Assembly (NCBI RefSeq): GCF_003594875.1
Contig: NZ_QZEY01000006.1
Span: forward strand, 248,001-312,000
Length of the DNA: 64,000 nt
From: Bailinhaonella thermotolerans
Lineage (GTDB): Bacteria > Actinomycetota > Actinomycetes > Streptosporangiales > Streptosporangiaceae
Reading direction: 5' to 3'
The notes beneath the pieces are model-generated. The model was not told where the DNA came from, did not search any database, and saw only the letters and a list, made by a program, of their open reading frames with translations. The position numbers and the translations under genes were made by a program. Positions within the stretch are counted from its first letter, which is position 1; the number at the start of each line of letters is the position of its first letter. Below are positions 1 through 7,081 of this stretch, in pieces.

Positions 1-1
1 C

Positions 2-196
2 CGCGCCCGGACCGCCCCGGCCGGCGGCGCCGCCCGCCCGGAGGGCTCCGGCCTGGGCCTGGCCATCGTCGCCGCCGTCACCGAGGCCCACGGCGGCGCC
101 GCCGAGATCGACACCGCCCCCGGAAAGGGCACCACCCTCCGGATCCGCCTCCCGGCGCCCCCACCCGCGCCCCCCTCGCGCGCCCCCCTCCCGTGA
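2..196 (+). CDS. Sensor histidine kinase, C-terminal fragment
   Basis: The window begins inside this gene; only the last 64 codons are visible. They contain the ATP-binding G2 box of a HATPase_c domain (EGSGLGLAIV) followed by the typical closing strands with a GKGTT turn (APGKGTTLRIRLP), ending in a proline-rich tail and TGA at 194-196. In this family the domain binds ATP and phosphorylates a conserved histidine in the preceding dimerisation domain, which passes phosphate to a response regulator. The partner regulator must lie upstream of the window. The sensor input domain cannot be seen, so the signal is unknown. Family call is secure, everything else is not. Confidence 0.85.
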   Translation, partial: RARTAPAGGAARPEGSGLGLAIVAAVTEAHGGAAEIDTAPGKGTTLRIRLPAPPPAPPSRAPLP

Positions 197-200
197 TCTC

Positions 201-223
201 GCGTGGCGAGCCGTACGCCACGC
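201..223 (+). terminator. Hairpin after the kinase gene
   Basis: Perfect 8-bp stem GCGTGGCG/CGCCACGC with a 7-base loop (AGCCGTA), five bases past the kinase stop codon. No U-tract follows, which is common for actinobacterial terminators. It lies in the convergent gap before the TetR stop and could serve both strands. Confidence 0.55.
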
Positions 224-283
224 TCCTGGGCCGGCGAGCGCCGTACGCCACGGGCCCGGGGTGGCGGAGCCGTACGGGAGGGG

Positions 284-979
284 TCAGGGGGTGGTGCCGT
301 AGCGGGGCTGGGCGGGGTCGGCGAGGCGGGCGGCCTGGGCCTCGACGCCGGACAGGAGGAGGTCCAGGCCGAAGGCGAGGTAGGCGTCGGGGTCGGGGGG
401 CGCGGTGAGCGCGGGGGCGTAGGCCACGAGGTTCGGGTAGCGGTCGGCGGGGAGCATCTCCAGGCGGAGGCGGGCCTGGCGGGCGCATTCGGCGGCCTCG
501 GCGTCCGTCATGCCGGCCGGCACCGCCGGGATGTTCTTGACCAGCTCGGCGACGCCGACCAGGAGATGACTGGCGATGAGGTAGCCCTCGGCCAGGGTGA
601 ATCCGGCCTCGGCGAGCACGTCGAGCGCGGTGTCGGTGGCCCGCCGGAAGGACTCGGCGCGGGTCTTGTCGACGTGGCCGAGCAGAACGGGCAGGCAGGG
701 GTACCGCCGCATGGCGTCCACCAGCGCCTCGACCATGGCGCGCAGGCGGACGTCCCAGGGCTCGCCGGGGCGTGACCGGGCGGCGACGAGGTCGATGGCG
801 TGGTCGGCCATGGCCAGCAGCAGCTCGTCCTTGTTCTTGACGTGCCAGTAGAGCGCCATCGGGGTCACGCCCAGTTCACCGGCGAGCCGGCGGATCGTGA
901 CGGCGTCCAGGCCCTCGCGGTCGGCGAGGTCCAGCGCCCGCTCCACGACGGTCTCTCGGGTCAGCTTCTCTGCGGCCAC
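284..979 (-). CDS. TetR/AcrR family transcriptional regulator
   Basis: 231 residues. The N-terminal TetR helix-turn-helix is clear at about residues 20-45 (LAGELGVTPMALYWHV), followed by a helical ligand-binding domain of the TetR_C type. The start is taken as GTG at 979 because the homology begins there (VAAEKLTRETVV); in-frame extension upstream would run through the promoter and into the efflux gene. It is divergent from the MFS exporter at 1056 with a 76-bp palindromic gap between them. Members of this arrangement usually repress their own gene and the neighbouring pump and release DNA when a pump substrate binds; that role is inferred here from arrangement and family. Confidence 0.9.
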   Translation of the reverse strand: MAAEKLTRETVVERALDLADREGLDAVTIRRLAGELGVTPMALYWHVKNKDELLLAMADHAIDLVAARSRPGEPWDVRLRAMVEALVDAMRRYPCLPVLLGHVDKTRAESFRRATDTALDVLAEAGFTLAEGYLIASHLLVGVAELVKNIPAVPAGMTDAEAAECARQARLRLEMLPADRYPNLVAYAPALTAPPDPDAYLAFGLDLLLSGVEAQAARLADPAQPRYGTTP

Positions 980-990
980 TTGCCAACTAT

Positions 991-1046
991 ACGTCGTACA
1001 TGTTCTCCTATGCGACGTACATATACATCGTACAAGTACGTCGTAG
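991..1046. promoter_or_regulatory. Divergent promoter with palindromic TetR-type operator
   Basis: This AT-richer stretch has an exact 8-bp inverted repeat CGACGTAC (1013-1020) and GTACGTCG (1036-1043), plus another copy of the core ACGTCGTACA at 991-1000. TATACAT at 1022-1028 is a plausible -10 for the efflux gene. The repeats sit exactly where a TetR dimer would block both divergent promoters. Operator identity is inferred from symmetry and position. Confidence 0.65.
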
Positions 1047-1055
1047 AGGGGTGTC

Positions 1056-2480
1056 ATGCAGCGCAAGTGGCTGGGATTGCTGGCCGTCTCACTCGGGACG
1101 TTCGTCTCGTATCTGGACAACAACATCGTCAACGTCGCCCTCCCGACGATCCAGCGGGACCTGGGGCTCACCCTCGGGGGCCTGGAGTGGATCGTGAGCG
1201 GATACGTCCTGGTCTTCGCCGCGTTGCTGCTCACCGGCGGACGCCTGGCCGACCTGTTCGGGGCGCGCCTGGTCTTCATGGCCGGGCTCGGGGTGTTCAC
1301 GCTGGCCTCGCTGGCGGCCGGGCTCGCGGGCGACGCGGGCTGGCTGATCGCCGCGCGTGCGCTGCAGGGCGTCGGCGCCGCGATGCTCACCCCGACCGCG
1401 CTCTCGCAGCTTCCCGCGATCTTCCCCGATCCGCGCGAACGCGCGACCGCCGTCGGGATCTGGGGCGCGACGGGCGCACTGGCGATGGCGCTGGGGCCGT
1501 TCGCCGGTGGCCTGATCAGCGAGAACCTGCACTGGGGCTGGATCTTCCTGATCAACGTGCCGATCGGGGTCGCCACCCTCGCGCTGGCCGCGCGCGTGCT
1601 CCCCGCCCCCGCCCGCCGGGTCCGCCGCCGCCTGGACCTGCCCGGCATGCTGACCTCCTCGGCCGCCCTGGCGTCCCTGACGTACGCGCTCATCGAGGGC
1701 GGGACCCGTGGCTGGACCTCGCCAGAGATCCTGGGCGCGTTCGCGGTGGCCGCCGTGGCCGCGGTCGCGTTCGCGCTGGCCGAGCGCCGGACCGCCGACC
1801 CGATGATCGACCTGTCGCTGTTCCGCCGGCGGGCGTTCGGGGGCGGCACCCTCACCATGGGCCTGTGGTCGTTCGGCGTCTTCGGCATCTACTTCTTCAC
1901 CGCGATCTACGTGCAGAACGTGCTCGGCTTCACCCCGATCCAGGCCGGCGCCGCGTTCGTCCCGATGGCGGTGGTCATGGCGGGGGTCGCCGTCGCCGCC
2001 CCCGCCCTGGCCCGCCGGTACGGCACGGCCGGCGTCGTCGCCGCCGGGGTCGCCCTGATGGCGGTCTCGATCTTCGCGATCTCCTTCGCCGGCGCGACCG
2101 CGGGCTACGGCGACCTGCTCCCCTGGTTCCTGGTGTACGGCCTGGGCGCCGGTCTCCTGATCCCCGTGACCAACACCATCGTCGGCGCCCTCCCCCAGGA
2201 CCGCGCGGGCGCCGCCGCCGGGGTGCTGAACGTGTCCCGCGAGATCTTCGGCCTCCTCGGGGTGACCGTCCTCGGCGCGATCGTCAGCGCGAGGCAGAGC
2301 GCCTTCCCCGTGCCCGGCCTGCCCGCCTTCCTCGACGGTTACCAGTTCGCCCTGATCATCGCCGCGGCGATCGTGGCGCTCGGCATCCCCGTCAGCCTCC
2401 TCACCCTGCGCCGCACGGACACCCGGCCTCCCCGGCCCGCGGACCCGGCCTCCGCACGAGCTCCCGAACCCGCCGCCTGA
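1056..2480 (+). CDS. MFS drug efflux transporter, DHA2 (14-TMS) type
   Basis: 474 residues, almost entirely hydrophobic helices. The first membrane segment contains the DHA2 signature around LDNNIVNVALPTIQRDL (motif D1, residues 21-37); motif A follows in the TM2-3 loop (GGRLADLFGARLV) and motif C-like glycine/proline-rich TM5 (GATGALAMALGPFAGG). Length and helix count fit EmrB/QacA-type proton-driven multidrug exporters of 14 segments in the cytoplasmic membrane. ATG at 1056 follows an AGAGGG ribosome site. Its expression is likely controlled by the divergent TetR gene. Substrate cannot be deduced; the C-terminal tail is proline-rich and probably cytoplasmic. Confidence 0.92.
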   Translation: MQRKWLGLLAVSLGTFVSYLDNNIVNVALPTIQRDLGLTLGGLEWIVSGYVLVFAALLLTGGRLADLFGARLVFMAGLGVFTLASLAAGLAGDAGWLIAARALQGVGAAMLTPTALSQLPAIFPDPRERATAVGIWGATGALAMALGPFAGGLISENLHWGWIFLINVPIGVATLALAARVLPAPARRVRRRLDLPGMLTSSAALASLTYALIEGGTRGWTSPEILGAFAVAAVAAVAFALAERRTADPMIDLSLFRRRAFGGGTLTMGLWSFGVFGIYFFTAIYVQNVLGFTPIQAGAAFVPMAVVMAGVAVAAPALARRYGTAGVVAAGVALMAVSIFAISFAGATAGYGDLLPWFLVYGLGAGLLIPVTNTIVGALPQDRAGAAAGVLNVSREIFGLLGVTVLGAIVSARQSAFPVPGLPAFLDGYQFALIIAAAIVALGIPVSLLTLRRTDTRPPRPADPASARAPEPAA

Positions 2481-2783
2481 GGCCCGACCCGCCCGCCCTC
2501 CCCTGATCCCGTGGCCCCGCCGCGGCCCATCCGCTGCGCCCCGGTCGCGAGGTCACGGGAGGGAGGAGGGAACGGATCACGGTCGCGCGTGGGTCACCGG
2601 GAACGAATGCCCCTGCCCGCGGTTTGCCGCCCCGAGAACGGATAGTGCCAGGTCAAGGGCTATACCCGGCCCAGCATCCCGCAGAGGCGGCGGTCCGTTC
2701 CCGCCGCGGCGGCCCGGGGAGCCGAGGCGGGTCCCATCCCGCTCCGGCCCCCACCCCGCGGGCCGCGACCACGAGGAGGTCTC
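2481..2783. other. Intergenic gap, no gene seen
   Basis: About 300 bases between the exporter and the small secreted protein. I see only high-GC sequence with no start site followed by credible coding bias. TATACCC near 2661 could be a -10 element for the next gene. Nothing else can be supported. Confidence 0.4.
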
Positions 2784-2987
2784 ATGTCCGATCACAAGCG
2801 CCCGCTCCGGCGGGCCACGGCCGTACTGGTGGCGACCGGGGCACTCCTGGCCGGCGGAGCCGCGACCGCCGTACCCGCCAGCGCCGAGCCCGACCCCATG
2901 ACCCTCGCCCAGTGCCTCGAACGCGCCTTCAAGAACGGCGAAAGCCTGATCACGGCCACCACCAAGTGCTTCCAAGCCAAACCCTGA
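2784..2987 (+). CDS. Small secreted protein (67 aa), function unknown
   Basis: A strong GAGGAGG site precedes the ATG by six bases. The protein has a positive N-terminus (KRPLRR), a hydrophobic core (about residues 12-28) and an AxA signal peptidase site (VPASA, near residue 33), leaving a mature peptide of about 33 residues with two cysteines (AQCLERAF and TTKCFQ) that could form one disulfide. Such tiny exported actinomycete proteins are common and uncharacterised. It stands alone, downstream of the exporter on the same strand but 300 bases away. Confidence 0.75.
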   Translation: MSDHKRPLRRATAVLVATGALLAGGAATAVPASAEPDPMTLAQCLERAFKNGESLITATTKCFQAKP

Positions 2988-3076
2988 CCATCCCCACCGA
3001 CCCCGAACGCGTCCAGCCAAGGACCGGCTCCCTGATCGCCAAGGCACCCCGCCGCCGGAGCCGGTCGCCAGTGAGC

Positions 3077-3301
3077 CGGAGCGGCACGAGGCCGAGCCAG
3101 GCCGCGACGCCGTACGCCCGCGCCGCCGCCTGGGCGGTCGAGCGATGGCAAGCCACCGGCCGGCGGGCGACCGGGCGGGAGATCGCCCTCGCCCACGGAT
3201 GAGAGGAGCGGTGGGGCCGGAACGTACGCCGCATCGCCGAAACCAGCGTCGCGCAGACCCTTACACCACGAACCGACGGCAGCCGTAGGGTGTGGACGTG
3301 A
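3077..3301 (+). pseudogene. Remnant of a SpdB/DUF2637-like plasmid-transfer protein C-terminus
   Basis: One reading frame gives a helical stretch (AAAWAVERWQATGRRATGRE), then a stop codon TGA at 3200-3202, and continues in the same frame with ERWGRNVRRIAETS. The motif pattern 'W..A.....GR..TGREIA..[G]..ERWGRN....IAE' is what I recall from the C-terminal winged-helix part of DUF2637/SpdB proteins on actinomycete plasmids and integrative conjugative elements. There is no upstream transmembrane part and no start signal, so I read it as a truncated, stop-interrupted relic. It runs into the start of the HAD gene. The family name is from memory and needs a profile search; the interrupted frame is directly visible. 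Confidence 0.45.
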
Positions 3302-3951
3302 TCAGGGCCGTGGTGTTCGACATCGGGGAGACGCTGCTCGATGACACGCGCGAGTGGGGCGCCTGGGCCGACTGGCTCGGCGTTCCACCGCACACCGTCT
3401 CGGCGCTCGTCGGCGCCGTCACGGCCCTTGGCCGGGACAACGCCGAGGCCCTTCGCCTCATCCGTCCCGGCCTGGACCTCGTGCGCGAGCGCCAGGCGCG
3501 TGAGGCGGCCGGACGGGGAGAGCGGATCGCCGAGGCGGATCTGTATCCCGATGTCCGGCCGGCCCTGGCTGCGCTGCGTGCGGGCGGGCTGTGGGTCGGC
3601 GTCGCCGGAAACCAGACCGCTCGGGCTGCGGAGCTGTTGCGCGCGCTCGACCTTCCGGTGGACGCGGTGGCGACCTCGGGAGAGTGGTCGGCGGCCAAGC
3701 CGGAGCCCGCCTTCTTCGAGCGGCTCGTCGCCTGGGCGCCGGGGGCGCCGGAGGAGATCGTCTACGTGGGCGACCACCGCGACAACGACGTGCTCGCCGC
3801 CCGGGCCGCCGGACTTCGCACGGCGCTCATCCGGCGCGGCCCCTGGGGCTACCTGTGGGCGGACGACGAGGTGTCGGCCCGCGCGGCGGACTGGCGTATC
3901 GATCGCCTCACGGAGCTTCCCGATCTCCTCCTGGGGCCGTCGAAACCGTGA
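3292..3951 (+). CDS. HAD superfamily hydrolase
   Basis: 219 residues with the HAD motifs in order: motif I VVFDIGETLLDD (residues 6-17, nucleophile Asp in FDIG; the usual second Asp is Gly), motif II region VGVAGNQT (about 100-107), motif III lysine in SAAKPEPAFFE (about 131), and motif IV YVGDHRDNDV (about 155-164). A helical cap lies between motif I and II. The family hydrolyses phosphate or C-halogen bonds; the Gly at the second Asp position makes a standard phosphatase reaction less certain. GTG at 3292 or GTG at 3298 may be the start; neither has a strong ribosome site. Substrate unknown. Confidence 0.82.
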   Translation: MDVIRAVVFDIGETLLDDTREWGAWADWLGVPPHTVSALVGAVTALGRDNAEALRLIRPGLDLVRERQAREAAGRGERIAEADLYPDVRPALAALRAGGLWVGVAGNQTARAAELLRALDLPVDAVATSGEWSAAKPEPAFFERLVAWAPGAPEEIVYVGDHRDNDVLAARAAGLRTALIRRGPWGYLWADDEVSARAADWRIDRLTELPDLLLGPSKP

Positions 3952-3983
3952 CGGCCCCTGCCGCATATCCCTCGCATGCAGTA

Positions 3984-4032
3984 AGCCCTGCGCCTAGCCT
4001 GAGATTGTCGAGGTCTCAGGAGGCGCAGGGCT
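3984..4032 (+). promoter_or_regulatory. Long hairpin enclosing the ribosome binding site of the XRE regulator
   Basis: Outer stem of 12 bp (AGCCCTGCGCCT at 3984-3995 with AGGCGCAGGGCT at 4021-4032), a two-base bulge, inner stem of 7 bp (CCTGAGA at 3998-4004 with TCTCAGG at 4014-4020) and a 9-base loop. The last paired base touches the ATG at 4033. The Shine-Dalgarno AGGAGG (4018-4023), at ideal spacing, lies wholly in the right arm. In RNA this would hide the ribosome site; in DNA it could be a dyad operator for the regulator itself. Both readings are inference; the pairing is exact. Confidence 0.75.
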
Positions 4033-5271
4033 ATGCATGACGTTAACACCTCAGGCGAGCCGGGCGACCGACTCCGCGAACTTCGCCGCCGCCGGGGACT
4101 CACGCAGGAACGCCTGGCGGAGATGGCCGGGCTCAGCGTCCAGTGCATCAAGAAGATCGAGCAGGGCGGCAGCGCCCGCATGGAGACCTACCGGCAGATC
4201 GCGAACACCCTCGGCGTGACCACCGTCTGGTTCGTCGCCCCCGGCTCGCCGGAGCCCGTCCCCGAGACAGGAGATGTGGCGCTCCTCTCCGACATGCGGG
4301 CCGCGATCGCGCCCCCGGTCGGGCTGTCGGGCACCCCGATGTACGGCACCGCAGACGGCGACGACGTCGCCCTGCCCCGGCTCGCTGGCGCGGTCTCCGC
4401 CATCGCGATGGCATATCACGGCAACAAGTACGACCACCTCGCGCAGGTCCTCCCCGCGCTCATCCGCTCCGCCGGCTACCACGTGGCCCGGTTCGACGGC
4501 GGCGAGGAGCACCGCCAGGCGGTACGGCTACGAGGCGACCTCCTCGGGCTCGCCGGCCGGTACCTGATCCAAGTGCGGGCGCATGACCTGGCCCTCACCG
4601 CGCTCCAGCAGTCGGTCCGCGATGCGCTGGAGATCGGAGACATGCCTCTGGCCGCCTCCGGCGTGGGCAGCCAGGCGTGGGCGATGATGCGGCAAGGCCG
4701 ATTTGCCGAGGTCGAGCGGTTGTGCGTGCAAGCCGCTCAGCAGATCGAGCCGCGCATGTCGCAAGCCACAGCAGGAGAGTTGTCTGCCTGGGGCTGGCTG
4801 CTGCTACGCGCCGCCGCTGCCGCCGTTCGCAACAACCGGACCGCCGAGGCTCGCGAGCTGCTGACGCTGGCGGACACGGCGGGGACACGCATGGAGCGCG
4901 AGCAGCAAGATCTGGAAGGGCATAAGACCTTCGGGCCGATATCGGTCGCGCTGATGCGGGCCGAGACGGAGATGATCGCTGGGGAGCCGGGCAGGGCCCT
5001 GGAGGTCATGGCGAACCTTCCACGCGGCATCGGCCGACCCAGCACCTCAACGTGGAACCGGGGCCAGTTGGAGAAGGCGCAGGCGCTCGTAGACGTGGGC
5101 GACGCCGACCAAGCCACAGAGGTGCTCGCGTCCCTGAAGGCGAAGGCGCCCGAGTGGCTGCGCTATCAGCAACGGGCACGGGACATCGCCGACGACATCC
5201 TGCGCGCGCGGACCAGGCTGCCCACGGCCGAGCAGCGCGAGATAGCAGACTTCCTCAGGGTCAAGCAGTAA
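4033..5271 (+). CDS. XRE-family helix-turn-helix regulator with TPR-like C-terminus
   Basis: 412 residues. Residues 10-68 form a Cro/C1-type helix-turn-helix (LRELRRRRGLTQERLAEMAG, then SVQCIKKIEQGG). The remainder is a long alpha-helical array resembling tetratricopeptide repeats (repeated A-L-x2-A patterns such as HDLALTALQQSVRDALEIGD), the layout of many actinomycete one-component regulators that sense a small molecule or peptide through the repeat domain. The ATG directly follows a hairpin that contains its ribosome site, so translation or self-binding control is likely. A clean terminator follows at 5299. Target genes are unknown; the small genes just downstream are the obvious candidates. 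Confidence 0.85.
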   Translation: MHDVNTSGEPGDRLRELRRRRGLTQERLAEMAGLSVQCIKKIEQGGSARMETYRQIANTLGVTTVWFVAPGSPEPVPETGDVALLSDMRAAIAPPVGLSGTPMYGTADGDDVALPRLAGAVSAIAMAYHGNKYDHLAQVLPALIRSAGYHVARFDGGEEHRQAVRLRGDLLGLAGRYLIQVRAHDLALTALQQSVRDALEIGDMPLAASGVGSQAWAMMRQGRFAEVERLCVQAAQQIEPRMSQATAGELSAWGWLLLRAAAAAVRNNRTAEARELLTLADTAGTRMEREQQDLEGHKTFGPISVALMRAETEMIAGEPGRALEVMANLPRGIGRPSTSTWNRGQLEKAQALVDVGDADQATEVLASLKAKAPEWLRYQQRARDIADDILRARTRLPTAEQREIADFLRVKQ

Positions 5272-5298
5272 GGGACTACGTTCCATAGCCCTTCCCGT

Positions 5299-5326
5299 CG
5301 AGGCGCAGTCGAAGGACTGCGCCTCG
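5299..5326 (+). terminator. Hairpin terminator after the XRE gene
   Basis: Perfect 12-bp stem CGAGGCGCAGTC/GACTGCGCCTCG closed by a GAAG tetraloop, 27 bases past the stop codon. No U-tract. The sequence AGGCGCAG recurs in the right arm of the hairpin upstream of this same gene. Confidence 0.8.
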
Positions 5327-5379
5327 ATGCTGTCGCGCTGTGTGACGGCCTTCTACCTTCCTTGTGTCGGAGGTGGGAG

Positions 5380-5610
5380 ATGCGAATGCGACCACGGGAT
5401 GCGGACCACAGCGGCGAGCGCGGCTGCTGGCCAAGCGTCGCGGAGGAAGTTCAGGCGCTGCACCTCGACTGGGTGATCGAACGTGAGCTCACCGAGGCGG
5501 GGCACGGCGACTGGCTGGCTATCCACCGAGACGACGAAAATCGCGTTCTGCGCGCTCCGGACATCGAAGCACTGCGAGATGTCCTACGGCGCGCGGACGC
5601 CTCCCCTTGA
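5380..5610 (+). CDS. Small protein of unknown function (76 aa)
   Basis: ATG at 5380 has GGAGG six bases upstream; an earlier in-frame TTG lacks one. The product is acidic and soluble (DWVIERELTEAGHGDW, then DDENRVLRAPDIEALRDVLR), with no signal peptide or membrane segment, so it is cytoplasmic. The pattern suggests a small alpha/beta fold but I do not recognise the family. It is the first of four small plus-strand genes between the XRE regulator and tRNA-Pro. Confidence 0.7.
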   Translation: MRMRPRDADHSGERGCWPSVAEEVQALHLDWVIERELTEAGHGDWLAIHRDDENRVLRAPDIEALRDVLRRADASP

Positions 5611-5693
5611 GCGGCGCGGCGAAGCGGCCCCCAGGTTCCCACCGCGAGCGGGCTGCCCGCCGCGCCCCCTATCCCCTCTCACCCGGAGGAGTC

Positions 5694-5939
5694 ATGGTCA
5701 CGTCACAGCAGGTCGCCGACCAGTTCCCCGGCTGGATGACCTTCCAGAGCAACGCGGGCCGATGGTGGGCATCGCTCCGGCGCGAGCTGACCCGATACGA
5801 GATGGCCGAGTGCTGCGACCGGATGGTGGACGCCGACGACCTCGATGGGCTCGCGGACAAGCTGCGCGAGCAGGAGCGCCGCCAGGCCCTCGCGGCGAGA
5901 AATCGGCGGACGAAGCCGGGCGTGCGGAGCGCGTCGTGA
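5694..5939 (+). CDS. Small protein of unknown function (81 aa)
   Basis: ATG at 5694 is preceded by GGAGGA at optimal distance. The sequence has an aromatic-rich N-terminal half (FPGWMTFQSNAGRWWASLRR) and a charged helical C-terminal half (ADKLREQERRQALAARNRR). Its stop codon overlaps the GTG start of the next gene (GTGA), so the two are translationally coupled. No known domain recognised; the aromatic N-terminus resembles small actinomycete proteins accompanying phage- or plasmid-like regulators, which is only an impression. Confidence 0.7.
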   Translation: MVTSQQVADQFPGWMTFQSNAGRWWASLRRELTRYEMAECCDRMVDADDLDGLADKLREQERRQALAARNRRTKPGVRSAS

Positions 5940-6235
5940 CGCGCTGGTGGAACGACCCCGAGCTCACGATCGCGCCCGAGGATCTGCGGCGGCTGGAGGC
6001 GATGGCGGCGCTCCACCCCGGCTGGCAGATCACCCGGCGCGAGAACAAGACCTGGACCGCTGAGCGGCGCTGCCGCCCCACCCCGCGGCAGGAGAGCGAC
6101 GGGCTCCTCGCGCGGCTGGACGCCGAGAGCCTGGCCGAACTCGGCGGGCTGATCGCCGCACAGGAACGCAAGGCCGCCGGGAACCGGCTCTGGCTGATCG
6201 CCGGGCCCGGCGTCCACCCCGGGAGGACCACATGA
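5936..6235 (+). CDS. Small protein of unknown function (99 aa), coupled
   Basis: Starts with GTG in a GTGA overlap with the previous gene and ends in an ATGA overlap with the next, a chain of three coupled reading frames. It contains an aromatic motif (HPGWQITRRENKTWTAERR, about residues 24-42) and a helical C-terminal half with LDAESLAELGGLIAAQERKA. Two of the four neighbours share 'PGW.........W' spacing, hinting at a shared ancestral fold. No function can be assigned. Confidence 0.72.
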   Translation: MTRWWNDPELTIAPEDLRRLEAMAALHPGWQITRRENKTWTAERRCRPTPRQESDGLLARLDAESLAELGGLIAAQERKAAGNRLWLIAGPGVHPGRTT

Positions 6236-6657
6236 CCCCAACCGCGCTCATGGACGCACTGCGAGAGCAGCTCGCCGCGCACGGGCTGTACGTCAAGGCC
6301 GCCGCGGTCCGCCTCGACGGCGACACCGCGCGGCTGCGGCTCGGCGACCAGGAGGTCACCGCCACCACCGAAGCGCTCATCTGGGACGGGCACGCCCACC
6401 CGGCCGAGCAGGTCGAGCAGGTGGCCAAGCTGCTCGCCGACGCCTACACGGTACACGTCCTGGGGTGGCTCAAATCCGCGTGCCCCGGCTGGCGGCACCA
6501 CCACGACGCCGGCGCCTACCGCGCGACCTGGCTCGCCCCGGTGCCCGAGCAGCTCCGGCAGGCGGGATTCCGCGCCGAGGTGGCCGCACCGAACCTGGTC
6601 ACCTTCGCCCGCGAGCTCCAGGAACAGCACATGATCGCCCACATGAACGGCCACTGA
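6232..6657 (+). CDS. Small protein of unknown function (141 aa), coupled
   Basis: The ATG overlaps the preceding stop (ATGA). An N-terminal segment (residues 1-45) alternates helix and strand (LREQLAAHGLYVKAAAVRLD, then TARLRLGDQEVTATTEALIW); a second segment contains CPGWRHHHDAGAYRATW (about 79-95), echoing the PGW motif of its upstream partners. No membrane segment. It closes the small-gene operon; about 135 bases of decayed sequence follow before an integrase remnant. Confidence 0.72.
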   Translation: MTPTALMDALREQLAAHGLYVKAAAVRLDGDTARLRLGDQEVTATTEALIWDGHAHPAEQVEQVAKLLADAYTVHVLGWLKSACPGWRHHHDAGAYRATWLAPVPEQLRQAGFRAEVAAPNLVTFARELQEQHMIAHMNGH

Positions 6658-6793
6658 CCCCCCGCGGCCGGGCGGGCCTGCCTTCTTTCCTTGGGGGATG
6701 GGGCGGGCGCTCCGGCCGCGGGGCCCAGACGGCGGCGGCGGCGCGGAGATCCTGCCTTGCCCTCGCGGGACGGCTCAGCGTCGCCGCCGCCGC

Positions 6794-6916
6794 CCACCAC
6801 ATCACAGCGGGACCGCCGTCACGGAAGCGGTCTACCGCTTGCAGATCCGGCCGGTCCTGCTCGCCGGCGCCACCGTCATGGTCGTCTCTTCGACGGGAGC
6901 CAGGACAGGGAGCTAG
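6794..6916 (+). pseudogene. Tyrosine recombinase (integrase) C-terminal remnant
   Basis: The frame reads HHSGTAVTEAVYRLQIRPVL then LAGATVM before drifting and stopping at 6914-6916. This matches the end of actinomycete phage/AICE tyrosine integrases, which I recall as GHSG..VTE.VYR.Q.RPV...GA..MD, including the last conserved His and the catalytic Tyr. Nothing upstream resembles the rest of the catalytic domain, so it is a deletion relic, not a working enzyme. It lies 92 bases from tRNA-Pro and on the tRNA's 3' side, precisely where an integrase gene sits in an element inserted into a tRNA gene. Confidence 0.6.
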
Positions 6917-6967
6917 CGCGGCCGGAGAGGGAGGCAGTTGGTCACTCGCTTAGTCACTCAACGCGAA

Positions 6968-6999
6968 AAGGGGTCTTCCGTGATCACGGAAGACCCCTT
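6968..6999 (-). terminator. Rho-independent terminator of tRNA-Pro
   Basis: A perfect 32-bp palindrome (arms of 16: AAGGGGTCTTCCGTGA and its complement). Read on the minus strand it starts eight bases past the tRNA 3' end and is followed by TTTTCGCG, giving a short U-tract. One of the few classical intrinsic terminators here. Confidence 0.88.
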
Positions 7000-7007
7000 C
7001 TGACCAG

Positions 7008-7081
7008 TCGGGACGGCGGGATTTGAACCCACGACCCCTTGACCCCCAGTCAAGTGCGCTGCCAAACTGCGCTACGTCCCG
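7008..7081 (-). tRNA. tRNA-Pro (anticodon GGG)
   Basis: On the minus strand the sequence folds as a complete cloverleaf: acceptor CGGGACG with CGTCCCG, D-stem GCGC/GCGC, anticodon stem CTTGA/TCAAG enclosing loop CTGGGGG (anticodon GGG, reads CCC), and T-arm GTGGG TTCAAAT CCCGC. Discriminator base is A; the CCA end is not encoded. TAAGGT about 35 bases upstream on the minus strand is a possible -10. The gene is intact, although an integrase remnant lies immediately past its 3' end, so past insertion would have restored the tRNA end. Confidence 0.95.

Noticed and set aside
6968-6999. 32-bp palindrome considered as an attachment site or transposon end
   Set aside because: It directly follows the tRNA on its own strand and is followed by a T-run, so a tRNA terminator explains it.
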